Shown: piece after piece, positions 24,432 through 43,707 of the stretch
How the letters are laid out: every line of letters begins with the position of its first letter
Numbering within the stretch: position 1 is the first letter of the stretch
From: Glandiceps talaboti
Lineage: Eukaryota; Hemichordata; Enteropneusta; Spengelidae
NCBI RefSeq assembly: GCF_964340395.1
Contig: NC_135558.1
Coordinates: 14,331,501-14,395,500 of the forward strand
Direction: 5' to 3'
DNA length: 64,000 nt
The notes under the pieces: model-generated
The model's database searches: none
The model's input: the letters and a program-made list of their open reading frames with translations, nothing else
What the model was told of the DNA's origin: nothing
Program-made: the position numbers and the translations under genes

Positions 24432-27400
24432 CGTGTGTATATGTATGTGTGTTTATGCTCTGTGTTTATGTGAGCGTGTTGTGTCTTCAGAAAGGTGAAA
24501 AGGTCATTTAGGGTAAACCATTTGATTTCGAGGGTAGGCAGCTGAAAAAAATGTCGGGGAAAAATAATTTTACTTGCTACTTTTGGAATGTTGATTGGCA
24601 GACACCGGACTAGGGTTGTCAGTAACTCCCCATGCGACACGACGCGTCGTGAGGGCAATGGTCAAATTTAAAGCATGTATTAGAAGAAGAAAACTGCTCT
24701 CTAGTTGCTCTTGGAAAAATTGTCGTTGGGTCCAAATCCCCCCAGACCCCCTCGAAATAAAATGGTTTATCCCCTTAAGAAAAAGCTCTCATGTGTTTTT
24801 GTTTTTAAGTTCGCATTTTTTTATATCTGTAGATCAGTAGCAAGGTTAAAAAACATGTTTTGCAGTATAATTGTTTACTTTTGAGATAATGTACAGACTG
24901 TACATATATTCACCCATAAGCAATATTAAAATATAGGAATATTATAACACTTAATAATTTATCAATACCTTGGCTTATGAATGTGGCGGGGGAGGGGTGG
25001 GGGTGGGGTCGGAAATTGATAATATCGTACCATTTAAAGGCATGACTGCCTGTGTCTGGCACCCTATATGACTATGTTTTTGAGGTGGAGAACTTGTGGT
25101 GACTCACTGGCAAGTAATCACCAAAATTTAAACATTCGCTCAGGGTTGTTCACATGCAAATGCGCAATTTGAATAATTCTACACAATCTAAACAGCTGTT
25201 TGCAGGAGAATTTGTCTCATTTTGAAAGTTTTTACATTCTATGATACAACCTGATTGATTTTCAACGAATTTGTGTATCAGGTTACCATCCTACGACGTT
25301 CACAAACAATTTGCACATAATTCATGACCTGTGTGTTTCTCGGAGTACAGAAAAATGCTCTGTAGAGCAGTTTGAATTTCCCGCATTTGCATAGATTAGC
25401 AATAATCCTCTCTATATAGGGCAGTTCTGTGTTTAACTCTAAAACAGGCATCCTGTATAAACACTAATACTCTACACCAGTCATATGACATTAGTCCTAC
25501 CATGGCATGTCATAGGCCCCAATACCTATTATAAGATTGATGATTTACAACTCAGTGGAAAAAACTTGTCACACATGCATGATGAAGTCCACATATTATA
25601 AGCTCTCTTATGAGGCAACATTCTTGTTGCTCAGATGTCATTAGCACCAATAAGACTTGCGTACACACTGGATGCCGTTGATGCATTCAATACCATATCA
25701 AATACGAACGAGGGCAGACGGCATGTAATATATTACAACACACATACCAACATTTAGCAGCGACATACCAAAGTCTTGACGTGTGTGTTGTACACAATAC
25801 ATGTACCTTATTTCAGCAATGAACATATATGATGTCGTTTCTGTACTTGGAGTATGACCTTGACTACCAAATAAACATACAGATACACTGATACTTCACA
25901 CCCGTAATGTGGCAATCGAAGACGTAAACAGCTAAATAACTGTACTATTGCTATACCAATAGCATGCCATGTAAAGGGGACATGGAATTTGTGACTTTGC
26001 CGAGTCACGTAAGACATACGTAAATCCTGAAATAAGGTACATCTTGTTTACGTTGCGAAAGCACTCGGCACGTCGAATTGTGATATCCGATTTGTTTCAA
26101 TTCGACTAAATGTTTTGTACTATTATGTTTTATGTTATTACGTTTGGAAGGACAGCATCGACGTCAATGAATATTTTAAAAGTAGGGCAGGGTCGCGGGA
26201 GTCATTGACACAATATGTGGTTATCTCATTATAGTAGGCTACTGCGTTTGCAGTGAATTATCTGGGTATATTGACCAGGGAAAAAATAGCTGTTCAACCG
26301 ACCTAGCTATCCATATTTATTTCATTTCAAATTTTGCGGTGATGGGAAATATAGGCTCTAGTCTTGATGCCAACGTGGTCTGTAACTAAACCACGTCTGG
26401 TCAAAGTCCCCCAATTTACAACTGTTTCAAATGTTGTCACGTACCTTGTGCATTTTTCATTCCTCAAATTTTGCTGATGTTGATAACTGTGTGACAAAAT
26501 AGATCAAGATAAGGTATTTGAATTAAATTGAATTGAATTTTTTATTCACCAGATACAAAACAGAAGAACAACAATTATGGACTTTTCAAAAAGGGGGTTG
26601 ACGGGATAATATATCTGGTGAGGGCCACAGAAATAGTTCGATCTGTACTAGTCTAGTGTACGATCCTGACAAATGTTCTCAGTGATGTATACATAATGTT
26701 ACAATTGGAAATATTGTAATATCTGGATTTAAACTGTACTATTCTCGCAATCCTGGCTAGTGTCAAGTAATCCTACATATAGGACACGATCATGTAATTG
26801 GGCATATAATGACAGATTTATGATGGGTAACAGGTTTCTACCCGGTACGACTGAAGCGTCAGCAAGTTAATATGACGTAACGTGACGTGACGTGATGTAA
26901 CTTTTATAATATAATCGTATGATTTCATTGTTCTGTAAAGTCATCAAGATTTAAGTCTTCAATCTACTTGATATGAGATGTGATTCTGGCAAACCCAAAT
27001 ATCGATCTGTATGAGGTAATTGCCAACTTGCGGAACAAGAATCATCGGATCGATCCTGGTGTGTTATAGAGTTGTATGCGAGATTGAGTGGTGGGAAACG
27101 ACTTTAGAGTCTCCAACAATATCTCATCAAGGTGTCTTATCCCCACCAATGAAATAGTCACACACAATCCTTGTCATACTCATGCAATAATGTAATAGAA
27201 GTACATTTCACGATTTATGGATTTGATATAATATAATTTATTGAATAATATCGATCATTACCTTGAAAATACATGTCGGAGACCAATACACGCTCATAAA
27301 ATATAGCTTTTCAAAATATAGTTACATATTAAATATATTACTTTACTAAGTTAAAACTAAGGCTGTTCATCTGTAACAGAATTGCATGTTATACCCACAT

Positions 27401-28430
27401 TCCCAGTGATAAAAAATACAATTAACCGGGTACTAAAGTTAGTAACTGAATAAACAGATTAACACATAAGTCAAATGTATAATTTTAAAGAAACCAAGAC
27501 TTACATTTACAAAAGTGTGAAGAGCAGCTTCTTTGTCGATATAATAACCTTAAAGGTGTACATAAGTAGACAATAAGCTCAAAACTACCATGATGTAAAT
27601 TCCTCTTTGGAAAACATATTTGATAAGTTAGATATAGAAAATTCAATGTATAAGAAGGATTAGTTGTTTAAATACGCTTTGAAATTGAAAACCTGTAAAA
27701 ATAATTTAACCGAATATATTATAATAAATATAAATTCAAATAAACATGACGTGTACACTCTTCTTTAAATAATTTAAATATTTTTGAATATATTATAATA
27801 AACATGCTTTCAAATGAATATGACGTGTACACTCTTCTTTAGCTGTCTGTCTGTTTGTTTGTTTGCTTGTTTGTGTGTGTGTGTGTGTGTATATATGTGT
27901 TTGTTTTGTGTGTCAATATTTCTTTACACACAGTATAACACCTTATCAAGCACCAAAGTATCATCATGATGTAAATATAGTCAAACAAAAGTTTCATGTA
28001 AATGTTATAATAAACTATGGAGTTAGTTTACCTTTGCTGCATTTTTGGGGGTTTGAAGTTCTAGATTATCCAAGTATATTGTCTTTTTAGTGTGGCGCAA
28101 TGATCTTTCTAATTATACATTCTTGAAAAATAATGTAAGTATTTTTTTACCATTTCTCAATCAATAAAACGCTATAAGGCTCAGTACTAAAACTTTAATT
28201 ACTGTGATGCCAATTTTCTGCCAATCACTGTATACTACTGGTTTAAAGGGTTACGAACGTCACAGTCTTGTATGTGAGAACGTGAAGTCGAAGCTGGGTA
28301 TTTCTGGCGCAATTACCAAGCAATCTTACTAGTATCAGAATAATAACAGCCATTAGGTCAACGTGTAAATACAATGTAATGGATCGACGTTCTATCCAGT
28401 TCTACACACTCGGAAAGTAACTCTACTGCT
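23673..28430. other. Intergenic between TRAF paralogues B and A
   Basis: 5' flank of B followed by the region 3' of A. It holds a (GT)n array at 24367-24428, a LINE tail at about 26513-26640 and AT-rich unique sequence. A 139-codon plus ORF at 23607-24026 is antisense to exon 1 of B at its start and is judged a chance frame. Confidence 0.5.
26513..26640 (-). mobile_element. 3' tail of a truncated LINE
   Basis: Read on the minus strand the segment ends ...ATCTGGTGAATAAAAAATTC followed by AATTC/TTCAA-type short tandem units, the usual form of a non-LTR retrotransposon 3' end with a microsatellite tail. No coding part remains. Confidence 0.4.
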
Positions 28431-28561
28431 TTACATATACAATGTCTGCAGCTCACGTCCAAACCCGTATTACATGTGGTTAAAACCGATCATTTTGCGC
28501 ATGCGCAAGTACCGATCGTGACCCTTTAACCACCAAGGGCTGGACTAAACCAGGTCATTTA

Positions 28562-28616
28562 GAATCAGAATCAGAATCAGAATTACTTTATTCATCCCAC
28601 GAGGGGAAATTAAAAA
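28562..28616 (-). mobile_element. 55 bp LINE 3'-end insertion in the 3' UTR of TRAF A
   Basis: The matching 3' UTR of paralogue B reads straight through (GGTCATTTAAACACC). Here 55 bases are inserted and flanked by ATTTA on both sides (28557-28561, 28617-28621). On the minus strand the insert reads TTTCCCCTCGTGGGATGAAT then AAAGTAATTC and three TGATTC units, a typical LINE 3' end with a hexamer tail. It carries AATAAA (28587-28592) in the sense orientation, about 40 bases after the stop codon. Confidence 0.75.
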
Positions 28617-28631
28617 ATTTAAACACCAGGG

Positions 28632-37363
<8,732 letters not shown>

Positions 37364-38197
37364 TTATATGTAGGTAAAAGTCACGTGAATGTTTACTGGT
37401 TTCAAAAGAAAGTTAAAATGAAAATCAATAAATCTAGAAAATTGCAAATTTGCCAGCACAAAATAGTATTGAGGCTGGGTTCAGAATTTAGGGCAGGATG
37501 GGGGCTGGGGAGAAATTATTTTGGTCAATTTTTTTCCGCAGCCGCCCCCCCCTCCCGGAATGAACCCAAGTATTTTCGTAACCCCCCCCCCCCCATACCT
37601 TAAGGTGTAATGATACACGGTACCCCCACCCTCCATCTCCACTGAATCAACTTCAGCATCCACACATAGTAATGAGACATTGGATTGTAACCTATACTTT
37701 CCTTGGATTTAAATCGTAAATTCTGACACGTGATTTAACTCACGAACAACCTTTTTGGTTAAACATAGTTGAAAACTTCACCGATTATCAAGGGATTTTT
37801 GTTCTGGACACGGTTTTCATTAGTCTCGCTGCCAGACCGTGACTATCGTCCCTAATCTTCTTCTTAGTTGTCGTGTGTATGCCGAGCGGCTTTAGGCGTA
37901 AAAAGAGAAAGACTTGTCCCCTCCCTTCCGCGGCTGCGCCGCTCGGCAATACAAAGCTTAGGGACGATAGTCACGAGTCTGGCAGCGAGACTAGGTTTTC
38001 AACTGCTGTGGTTTGTACTCTACAAATACATAATATACTACATTGTCATAGATGTATTGAAAACCTAATGAACAGTAAAACAGAAAGAGTATACCCCCAA
38101 TACTATCTAAAATATTCTGCTCCTCAACTCAAGCTACCCCTTCACTGTCGATTTTCCCGTTGGTTGTTGTGGATTACTAATGTTGTATGGAATATAA
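37364..38197. other. 5' flank of TRAF A
   Basis: 37470-37610 holds a degenerate relative of the Harbinger-like terminal repeat (AGAATTTAGGGCAG, then GGGGCTGGGGAGAAATT) with C runs. A GC-loop foldback element lies at 37821-37993. A CACGTGA motif sits at about 37382, close to the start codon. Confidence 0.5.
37821..37993. mobile_element. Foldback element with GC-rich centre
   Basis: The 39 bp left arm TAGTCTCGCTGCCAGACCGT, continuing GACTATCGTCCCTAA, recurs inverted at 37954-37993. The centre holds a second pair, GCCGAGCGGC and GCCGCTCGGC. Non-coding. Confidence 0.75.
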
Positions 38198-38356
38198 TTG
38201 TAATTTCTCAAGTTACATCGTATAGGGAGAAATTATTGTTTTGGTGTATTGTGAGGGCGCTGTGATGGCATATCACGTGTGTTTGATTGACAGTAAAGTT
38301 TGGGTATGTTCAGTCTACACGTTACCTTGGTCATTGACACATGTAAATTTTTATGC
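38198..38356 (+). repeat. Ngaro split direct repeat A1
   Basis: 159 bp beginning TTGTAATTTCTCAAGTTACA, identical to A2 at 42685-42843. Confidence 0.95.
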
Positions 38357-38407
38357 CGTACAATTTTCAACCTTTTCTGCACGTTCTTGCTATTTTGGGA
38401 CCTAAAC

Positions 38408-39157
38408 ATGGCCGAATCGGAAACCAGGCAGCCTGCTGAGGCTACTAACAACTCTACACTGGATCTACATCAGATTATCCAGGCAAACAACAACCAATTG
38501 CTGACTTCGATTAACCAACTCGTGACTGACAAGATGTCTTTGATGAAGCGGGAGTTACAAACAACCCAGGAGGCTGCGAACAGGGAGCAGTTGACCGAAA
38601 TCAAAAGGGTGAAATACTCGGAGGCACCAAAGTTCAAAAGAAAGGCCAACGAAGATCAGTTTAAACACAATATGAAAGTCAGAGACGGTCTGCAAGAAGC
38701 CAAATCAAATATCGATTTCAAGAAACTAGATGACGCCAAAAAGAAGCTCGACGAAGGTATCGAAATTATTGATCAACGTCAAAAACTAATTCTTCTGGCG
38801 GACGGGTCCGAATTTGGATGGGGGACAGCTCTAGAATATCAGGCTCACGAACTTGCCGACGATAGTGACGACGAGAAACGTATATGGAAGGCGGAGATGC
38901 GAGCCAGCAGAAAACAGAAGGATAAGAAGAAGAAAACACAATTTCGCCCTGGCCAAAACTTTAATAAGTCCATAGGCGGAAATACCCAACAGGATAGTAT
39001 TAGTAGTGTATCAAGAAGTGGAGGACAACGCCCTGGTGGTGGCCCAAGACCCGGAGTTTGCTTTTCATGCGGAAAAGCTGGGCACTTTCGATCTGAATGC
39101 AGATATACAGCAACTGCTAGTGTAGGCGCCAACTCAAATGTTGGCGGGAATGCATGA
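38408..39157 (+). CDS. gag: Gag-like protein of the Ngaro element
   Basis: The start is taken at MAESETRQPAEATNN (38408), because the 36 upstream in-frame residues lie partly over repeat A1. The frame codes for about 249 residues: a coiled-coil/charged N-terminal half, a conserved stretch near IEIIDQRQKLILLADGSEFG, a Lys/Arg-rich segment and a C-terminal CCHC zinc knuckle (C-x2-C-x4-H-x4-C in CFSCGKAGHFRSEC). Expected role: particle and nucleic-acid binding in the cytoplasm. It stops 93 bases before the first codon assigned to the RT frame. Confidence 0.85.
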   Translation: MAESETRQPAEATNNSTLDLHQIIQANNNQLLTSINQLVTDKMSLMKRELQTTQEAANREQLTEIKRVKYSEAPKFKRKANEDQFKHNMKVRDGLQEAKSNIDFKKLDDAKKKLDEGIEIIDQRQKLILLADGSEFGWGTALEYQAHELADDSDDEKRIWKAEMRASRKQKDKKKKTQFRPGQNFNKSIGGNTQQDSISSVSRSGGQRPGGGPRPGVCFSCGKAGHFRSECRYTATASVGANSNVGGNA

Positions 39158-39250
39158 CTACAAAAGTTAAGTATAATTCCTTCCCATATTTTCGAAGTTT
39201 CTAATGGGGAAGTGGAATTTTCGTCTTAGGGGGAAGGTAATTTTTCAGAT

Positions 39251-40405
39251 TTGGATTCTGATGTCTTTGTTGATGATTTAATTCCAATTATTGCATCAAA
39301 TCCTGATATTTCTGTAAAGGCAACCCCGGTTCGTGTCAGGGGAAATTTGCTACGTTGTATCGATTTTTGGCGGGAACACGCGCCCAAACCCATAGTGGAG
39401 TTGATTGAATTTGGTTACAAATTGCCGTTGTTATCACTGCCACCTCCCATGTTCAAGTTTAATAATGCCTCAGCATTGGCAAATAAAACCTTTGTAATGG
39501 GGGCTATTCGAGATTTATTAGAAACGGGGGCAATAGAAGAAGTGAAAGACAGGCCATATGTCTGTAACCCCTTGTCGGTCTCGATTAATAAAGCAGGTAA
39601 GAGTAGGCTTATACTCGATTTACGGTTGGTAAATCTACACTTGTTTAAAAATAGATTCAAGTGCGAGGATTTAAGAGTGGCAAAAGAATTGATCAAGCCT
39701 GGGGATTTTCTATTTAATTTCGATTTGAAATCAGGATATCATCACGTGGAGATTTTCCCACAGCATAGGAAATTTCTAGGTTTTTCATGGGAATTTCCGG
39801 AAGGTAGGAGATTTTTTATTTTTTGTGTTTTACCATTTGGGCTTTCTACGGGGCCTTACATTTTCACTAAATTGCTCCGACCAGTTGTTGCTAAATGGCG
39901 AGGGGAAGGTAAGTCAATGGTCATCTATATTGGCGACGGTCTGGGGGCGGGCAGATCACTGGACAAAGCTTCTCAAATTTCCAGAGAGGTTAAGTCTGAT
40001 CTGTCCAAGTTTGGGTTTGTTACCAGTGAGCAAAAATGCCAATGGGAGCCAGTGCCTAGAATAACATGGCTTGGCAATGACATCGATATGTGCAAAGGTG
40101 AGATTTCAGTCACTACTGACAGGATTGTTCGTTTGTTAGCTTCTATCCAGAATTTATTGGACTATTGGAGAAATGGGAAATCGCTTATTCACAGTCTGTC
40201 CAAGCCAATCGCAGTACGTAGGATAGCACACATTGTCGGGCAAATAATCTCTATGAGATCAGGAGTAGGTAATGTGGTCTTGCTTATGACTCGTCACTTA
40301 TATTATGCTATGAATACTAGGAGTTCTTGGAATAGCTTTGTTGTGTTAACACAACAGGCAAGGGATGAATTGGTCTTTTGGAAAGACAATATTAGTTTAT
40401 GTTGA
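39251..40405 (+). CDS. RT: Reverse transcriptase of the Ngaro element, active-site box altered
   Basis: DIRS-type RT with SRLILDLRLVNLHLF, the first catalytic Asp in FNFDLKSGYHHVEIF, and LPFGLSTGPYIFTKLLRP. The active-site box reads Y-I-G-D where the family has Y-x-D-D, so one of the two adjacent catalytic aspartates is replaced by Gly (codon GGC, about 39933). The frame is open from 39230 without an ATG at its head; 39251 is a TTG, so translation may depend on recoding or splicing (a TTTTTCAG lies at about 39241). The frame ends at 40405, just where family members continue into RNase H. Confidence 0.85.
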   Translation: MDSDVFVDDLIPIIASNPDISVKATPVRVRGNLLRCIDFWREHAPKPIVELIEFGYKLPLLSLPPPMFKFNNASALANKTFVMGAIRDLLETGAIEEVKDRPYVCNPLSVSINKAGKSRLILDLRLVNLHLFKNRFKCEDLRVAKELIKPGDFLFNFDLKSGYHHVEIFPQHRKFLGFSWEFPEGRRFFIFCVLPFGLSTGPYIFTKLLRPVVAKWRGEGKSMVIYIGDGLGAGRSLDKASQISREVKSDLSKFGFVTSEQKCQWEPVPRITWLGNDIDMCKGEISVTTDRIVRLLASIQNLLDYWRNGKSLIHSLSKPIAVRRIAHIVGQIISMRSGVGNVVLLMTRHLYYAMNTRSSWNSFVVLTQQARDELVFWKDNISLC

Positions 40406-41334
40406 ATGGCAGACCAATATGGAATAGTTCAAAAGCCAATAAAGTAGCATACTCTGATGCCTCAGGTAAGGCTTTTGGTGGATACATCGTTCAACATGAT
40501 AAGGACATTGTGCATGGTAATTGGGATCAGTTTGAAGCAAGCCAGAGTTCTACTTGGCGTGAATTGGAAGCCGTACATAGAGTACTATATAGTATTGCAG
40601 ATATTATAAAGGGTCAATCTGTAAAGTGGTTTACAGATAATCAGAATGTGGTAAGCATAATTAACCGGGGCAGTAGAAAACCCATGTTGCAAGACATTGC
40701 ATTGAGTATATTTGCAATCTGCATCCAATCTGGAATATCTGTAGATCCTGAATGGATTCCAAGGTCAGCTAATGAGAAAGCAGACTATATCAGTAAGTTA
40801 GTAGACACTGATGATTGGTCACTCAATATGAATTATTTTAATCAGCTGAACGTTCTCTGGGGGCCATTTTCTGTGGATAGGTTTGCATCATCTTACAATG
40901 CAAAATGTACTGTTTTTAACTCTAGATTTTGGTGTCCAAATTCTTCAGCAATGGATGCTTTTACTCAGAATTGGGGGACTGATATCAACTGGTTATTGCC
41001 CCCAACTTATCTTATTGGGAGGACAATTAGACATCTACAACTCTGTTCAGGCAAAGGTGCTCTAATACTGCCTGTTTGGAAATCTGCCTATTATTGGCCA
41101 TTAATTTGCCCTGACGGGGTACATTTGTCAGAATTTGTGCATGACTGGGTAGATTTACCAAGTAATGACCCTGTGCTGTTCCTGACTGGAAAGGCAAGGA
41201 ACTCTGTTTTTGGAGGTAGAATCCTAAATTTCAGGGTGTTGGCCCTGTGGCTAGATTTTGAATCTGCACCTAGAGCAAACAGAGATGGTTTCTGTTTATC
41301 ACAGTCTGGGGAGTGCCCCAGCTGTGTTTCCTAA
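40399..41334 (+). CDS. RNase H and downstream DIRS domain of the Ngaro element
   Basis: The frame overlaps the end of the RT frame by 7 bases, in another phase (ATG at 40399). The RNase H acidic residues are present: AYSDASGKAFGGY, STWRELEAV, WFTDNQNVV and NEKADYISK. After residue 160 comes the conserved DIRS/Ngaro segment (GPFSVDRFASSYNAKC, LLPPTYLIG). Related elements usually have RT and RNase H in one frame, so the overlap is either a translational coupling point or a one-base frame change. Confidence 0.85.
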   Translation: MLNGRPIWNSSKANKVAYSDASGKAFGGYIVQHDKDIVHGNWDQFEASQSSTWRELEAVHRVLYSIADIIKGQSVKWFTDNQNVVSIINRGSRKPMLQDIALSIFAICIQSGISVDPEWIPRSANEKADYISKLVDTDDWSLNMNYFNQLNVLWGPFSVDRFASSYNAKCTVFNSRFWCPNSSAMDAFTQNWGTDINWLLPPTYLIGRTIRHLQLCSGKGALILPVWKSAYYWPLICPDGVHLSEFVHDWVDLPSNDPVLFLTGKARNSVFGGRILNFRVLALWLDFESAPRANRDGFCLSQSGECPSCVS

Positions 41335-41470
41335 TGTTGGCTCTAGCGACAACAGGAAGTATATGTTGTCCATAGTAGTCATTTACATAGCCAATAATGG
41401 CATGGTATGGATGTATTGACATTTGGTCAAGGAAAACCAATGAAGTTTTTCTATAGAATTATGATGTTTA

Positions 41471-42541
41471 ATGGTATTCAACAGTTCAATTTGTTTTTTG
41501 TATGAATTTTATTTCACAGGTAGTGGCATTTTCCATACTGGCATTTGGGCAGAGTTTGACAAGGTTGAAGATCCAACGCTGCTACAGTTAGCCAAGTATC
41601 TTCCAAGTTTTTCCATGGCCTCACGAGCAGACTCAACAACGTTAGCTTATTCAAATGCATTTAGCAAATGGTCACGGTTTGCTTCCGATCATAACTTGAC
41701 AGCTATCCCAGCAGAGCCCAGCCACGTTTCACTGTATCTGACACATCTGATTCAGGGGTCTCTTACAGCAGGAAGTACCAAACAAACTGTTGAGTCAGCA
41801 TTTTATAGCATTCAGTGGGCTCATCAAATCGCAGGTTTACCGTCACCTACGGAACATCCTTTTGTCAAGAACTTGGTCGAGTCAGCGAGACGTCTGCTTG
41901 GTAGGCCAGTAATCAAAAAACAGCCAGTTACCACAGAAGTTATTTCTGAACTTGTTGAACACTTTAAGGACTCGAGTTCACTTAAGGACGTGAGAGACAT
42001 TTGTTTGATGTTAATAGCTTTCGCTGGTTTTCTCAGATTTAGTGATGTAGTTAATATTAAGAGGTCACATGTTTCATTTTTTGACAGTCATGTTTCTATA
42101 GTCATTCAGAAAAGTAAGAATGACCAATATAGTAAGGGGAATGTCATACACATTTCTAGGTCGGGTAAAACCACTTGTCCTGTAGCTTACCTTGAGCGAT
42201 ATCTTACACTTGCAGGCATTTCAAGTGAGTCACATCAATTTATTTTTAGACCATTGTTTGTTTCAAAACACTCAGTTTCTTTGATTCATAAGGATAAGCA
42301 TCTCAGTTACACTAGAGTTAGAGAATTAGTTAAACAGAAATTGAGTTTAGTAGTTGATGATGTTTCAGTATTTGGAACCCATTCCTTTCGTAGTGGGGGT
42401 GCTACAACAGCTGCTCAGGCAGGAATTTCATCTCGCCAGCTGATGCAGCACGGTAGGTGGCGTTCATCAACGGCCAAAGATGGCTACATTCATGATACCA
42501 TTTCTGAGTGTTTATCTGTAACCAAGTGTTTAGGGGTATAG
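41471..42541 (+). CDS. YR: Tyrosine recombinase of the Ngaro element
   Basis: 356 residues. N-terminal SAM-like core-binding part (SRADSTTLAYSNAFSKW), then the catalytic domain with Arg in AFAGFLRFSDV, His-x-x-Arg in HSFRSGGAT, His in MQHGRWRSS and the likely nucleophile Tyr in AKDGYI. All catalytic positions are intact. The enzyme would integrate a circular DNA copy. An acceptor-like TTTATTTCACAG at 41508-41519 comes just before GSGIFHTGIWAEF, so the first ~17 codons may be intronic. Confidence 0.9.
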   Translation: MVFNSSICFLYEFYFTGSGIFHTGIWAEFDKVEDPTLLQLAKYLPSFSMASRADSTTLAYSNAFSKWSRFASDHNLTAIPAEPSHVSLYLTHLIQGSLTAGSTKQTVESAFYSIQWAHQIAGLPSPTEHPFVKNLVESARRLLGRPVIKKQPVTTEVISELVEHFKDSSSLKDVRDICLMLIAFAGFLRFSDVVNIKRSHVSFFDSHVSIVIQKSKNDQYSKGNVIHISRSGKTTCPVAYLERYLTLAGISSESHQFIFRPLFVSKHSVSLIHKDKHLSYTRVRELVKQKLSLVVDDVSVFGTHSFRSGGATTAAQAGISSRQLMQHGRWRSSTAKDGYIHDTISECLSVTKCLGV

Positions 42542-42582
42542 TCTATGAAATCACCCACTTTTTCTCCCCTTCTGTTTGCTTG

Positions 42583-42685
42583 TCTATGTTTGTGAATAAA
42601 GTTCAATGACCTGGCAGCGTAGCCACACACTGTATATATGTTTGTTTTGGTAAATGTATTTAAGGCCCGGAGATGGTCCAAAACT
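42583..42685 (+). repeat. Ngaro split direct repeat B1
   Basis: 103 bp identical to B2 (43120-43222). It abuts A2 at 42685 and contains AATAAA. Confidence 0.95.
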
Positions 42686-42843
42686 TGTAATTTCTCAAGT
42701 TACATCGTATAGGGAGAAATTATTGTTTTGGTGTATTGTGAGGGCGCTGTGATGGCATATCACGTGTGTTTGATTGACAGTAAAGTTTGGGTATGTTCAG
42801 TCTACACGTTACCTTGGTCATTGACACATGTAAATTTTTATGC
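42685..42843 (+). repeat. Ngaro split direct repeat A2
   Basis: 159 bp identical to A1, embedded between B1 and B2 as expected for Ngaro. Confidence 0.95.
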
Positions 42844-43119
42844 AATATTTGTATTTTGTTTTCTATAAAACTATATTTGCCTAGTAGTGGATGTTTACAC
42901 TAAATTGTAGCCATTTTGTATACTGTTAGATTTATCTTGATGTTTGATGTATCATTAATTTAACTGAAAGATTTTCTGGAGCAGGTAATCAAACGCTTTT
43001 CCAGAGCTTTTTCCTTTCCATACGTGAAAAGGTTTTTAACCTCTGGTTTTTAGGGCGAGGTTCCTGCAGGAGATATTAATTTTGTTGTCAACTCTTTTCT
43101 ACAGCACTGTAACATTTAT

Positions 43120-43222
43120 TCTATGTTTGTGAATAAAGTTCAATGACCTGGCAGCGTAGCCACACACTGTATATATGTTTGTTTTGGTAAATGTATTTAA
43201 GGCCCGGAGATGGTCCAAAACT
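43120..43222 (+). repeat. Ngaro split direct repeat B2
   Basis: 103 bp identical to B1; ends the element with GGTCCAAAACT. Confidence 0.95.
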
Positions 43223-43307
43223 CATCAATATGTATTCCTAAGAGGTTACATGGACTATTGATGGAGCTATTGTACAGAGCGATGTGGCGAATGGAAATTT
43301 CCAGAAT

Positions 43308-43456
43308 ATTCCACAGGCGCTCGTGAAGTTGTTAGATCATAGAAAACTACGTACGACAACAGTGAAAGCCGAATAGCGAGCAGCGGATTTGCATTGCTCG
43401 CCACACTATTGTAGTTCTCTCTGTGATCTAGCAACTTCCACAGCGCCAGTGGAATT
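43308..43456. mobile_element. Foldback element, ~55 bp arms
   Basis: The left arm ATTCCACAGGCGCTCGTGAA (then GTTGTTAGATCATAG) recurs inverted, ending AGTGGAAT at 43456, with a central GCGAGCA/GCTCGC pair. Non-coding. Confidence 0.7.
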
Positions 43457-43557
43457 ATCCAACCATATTATTATTAGCTGTATACGTACATACCTTTACT
43501 GTGTATGTTCGTCTATGTAGCTCTGCGTCCGGTGTTCCGCGGCCGTGTATACGTGTA

Positions 43558-43707
43558 TGAGTCACTCACGTGACTCAGGTGGTATATATAAGTGCGTAGG
43601 TTCGTCATTATTCTAATTATATTTTGTAGGGGGTTTCCCCTAAATGGCTGATGGATTTCGATGACGTGATGTGACGTACGTCACACCCACGTCAACAATA
43701 CAGCCGG
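43558..43707 (+). promoter_or_regulatory. AP-1/E-box/TATA promoter with candidate first exon
   Basis: TGAGTCA (43558-43564), CACGTG (43567-43572), TGACTCA (43571-43577) and a TATA box TATATATAAG (43583-43592) lie within 35 bp. A start near 43615 would give a ~90-base exon ending at a strong donor (CAGCCG|GTAAGA, donor after 43707). The exon holds only short upstream-type ORFs and a palindrome TGACGTACGTCA. No downstream coding exon on the plus strand is recognised. Confidence 0.4.

Larger units (their letters stand above)
38198..43222 (+). mobile_element. Full-length Ngaro-like (DIRS order) tyrosine-recombinase retrotransposon
   Basis: The order is A1 (38198-38356), gag, RT, RNase H, tyrosine recombinase, B1 (42583-42685), A2 (42685-42843), a spacer, B2 (43120-43222). 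A1 and A2 are identical over 159 bp, and B1 and B2 are identical over 103 bp. Such split direct repeats define Ngaro-type elements (family knowledge), which integrate without target-site duplication; none is seen here. The identical repeats imply a recent insertion, yet the RT active-site box is altered and the RT/RNase H reading frame is split. Confidence 0.92.

Noticed and set aside
37868-38265. 130-codon plus frame across the foldback at 37.8-38.0 kb
   Set aside because: It reads through an inverted repeat and into the Ngaro A1 repeat; no domain.
39415-39696. Antisense frame in the RT gene
   Set aside because: Shadow of the RT coding frame, which carries clear RT motifs.
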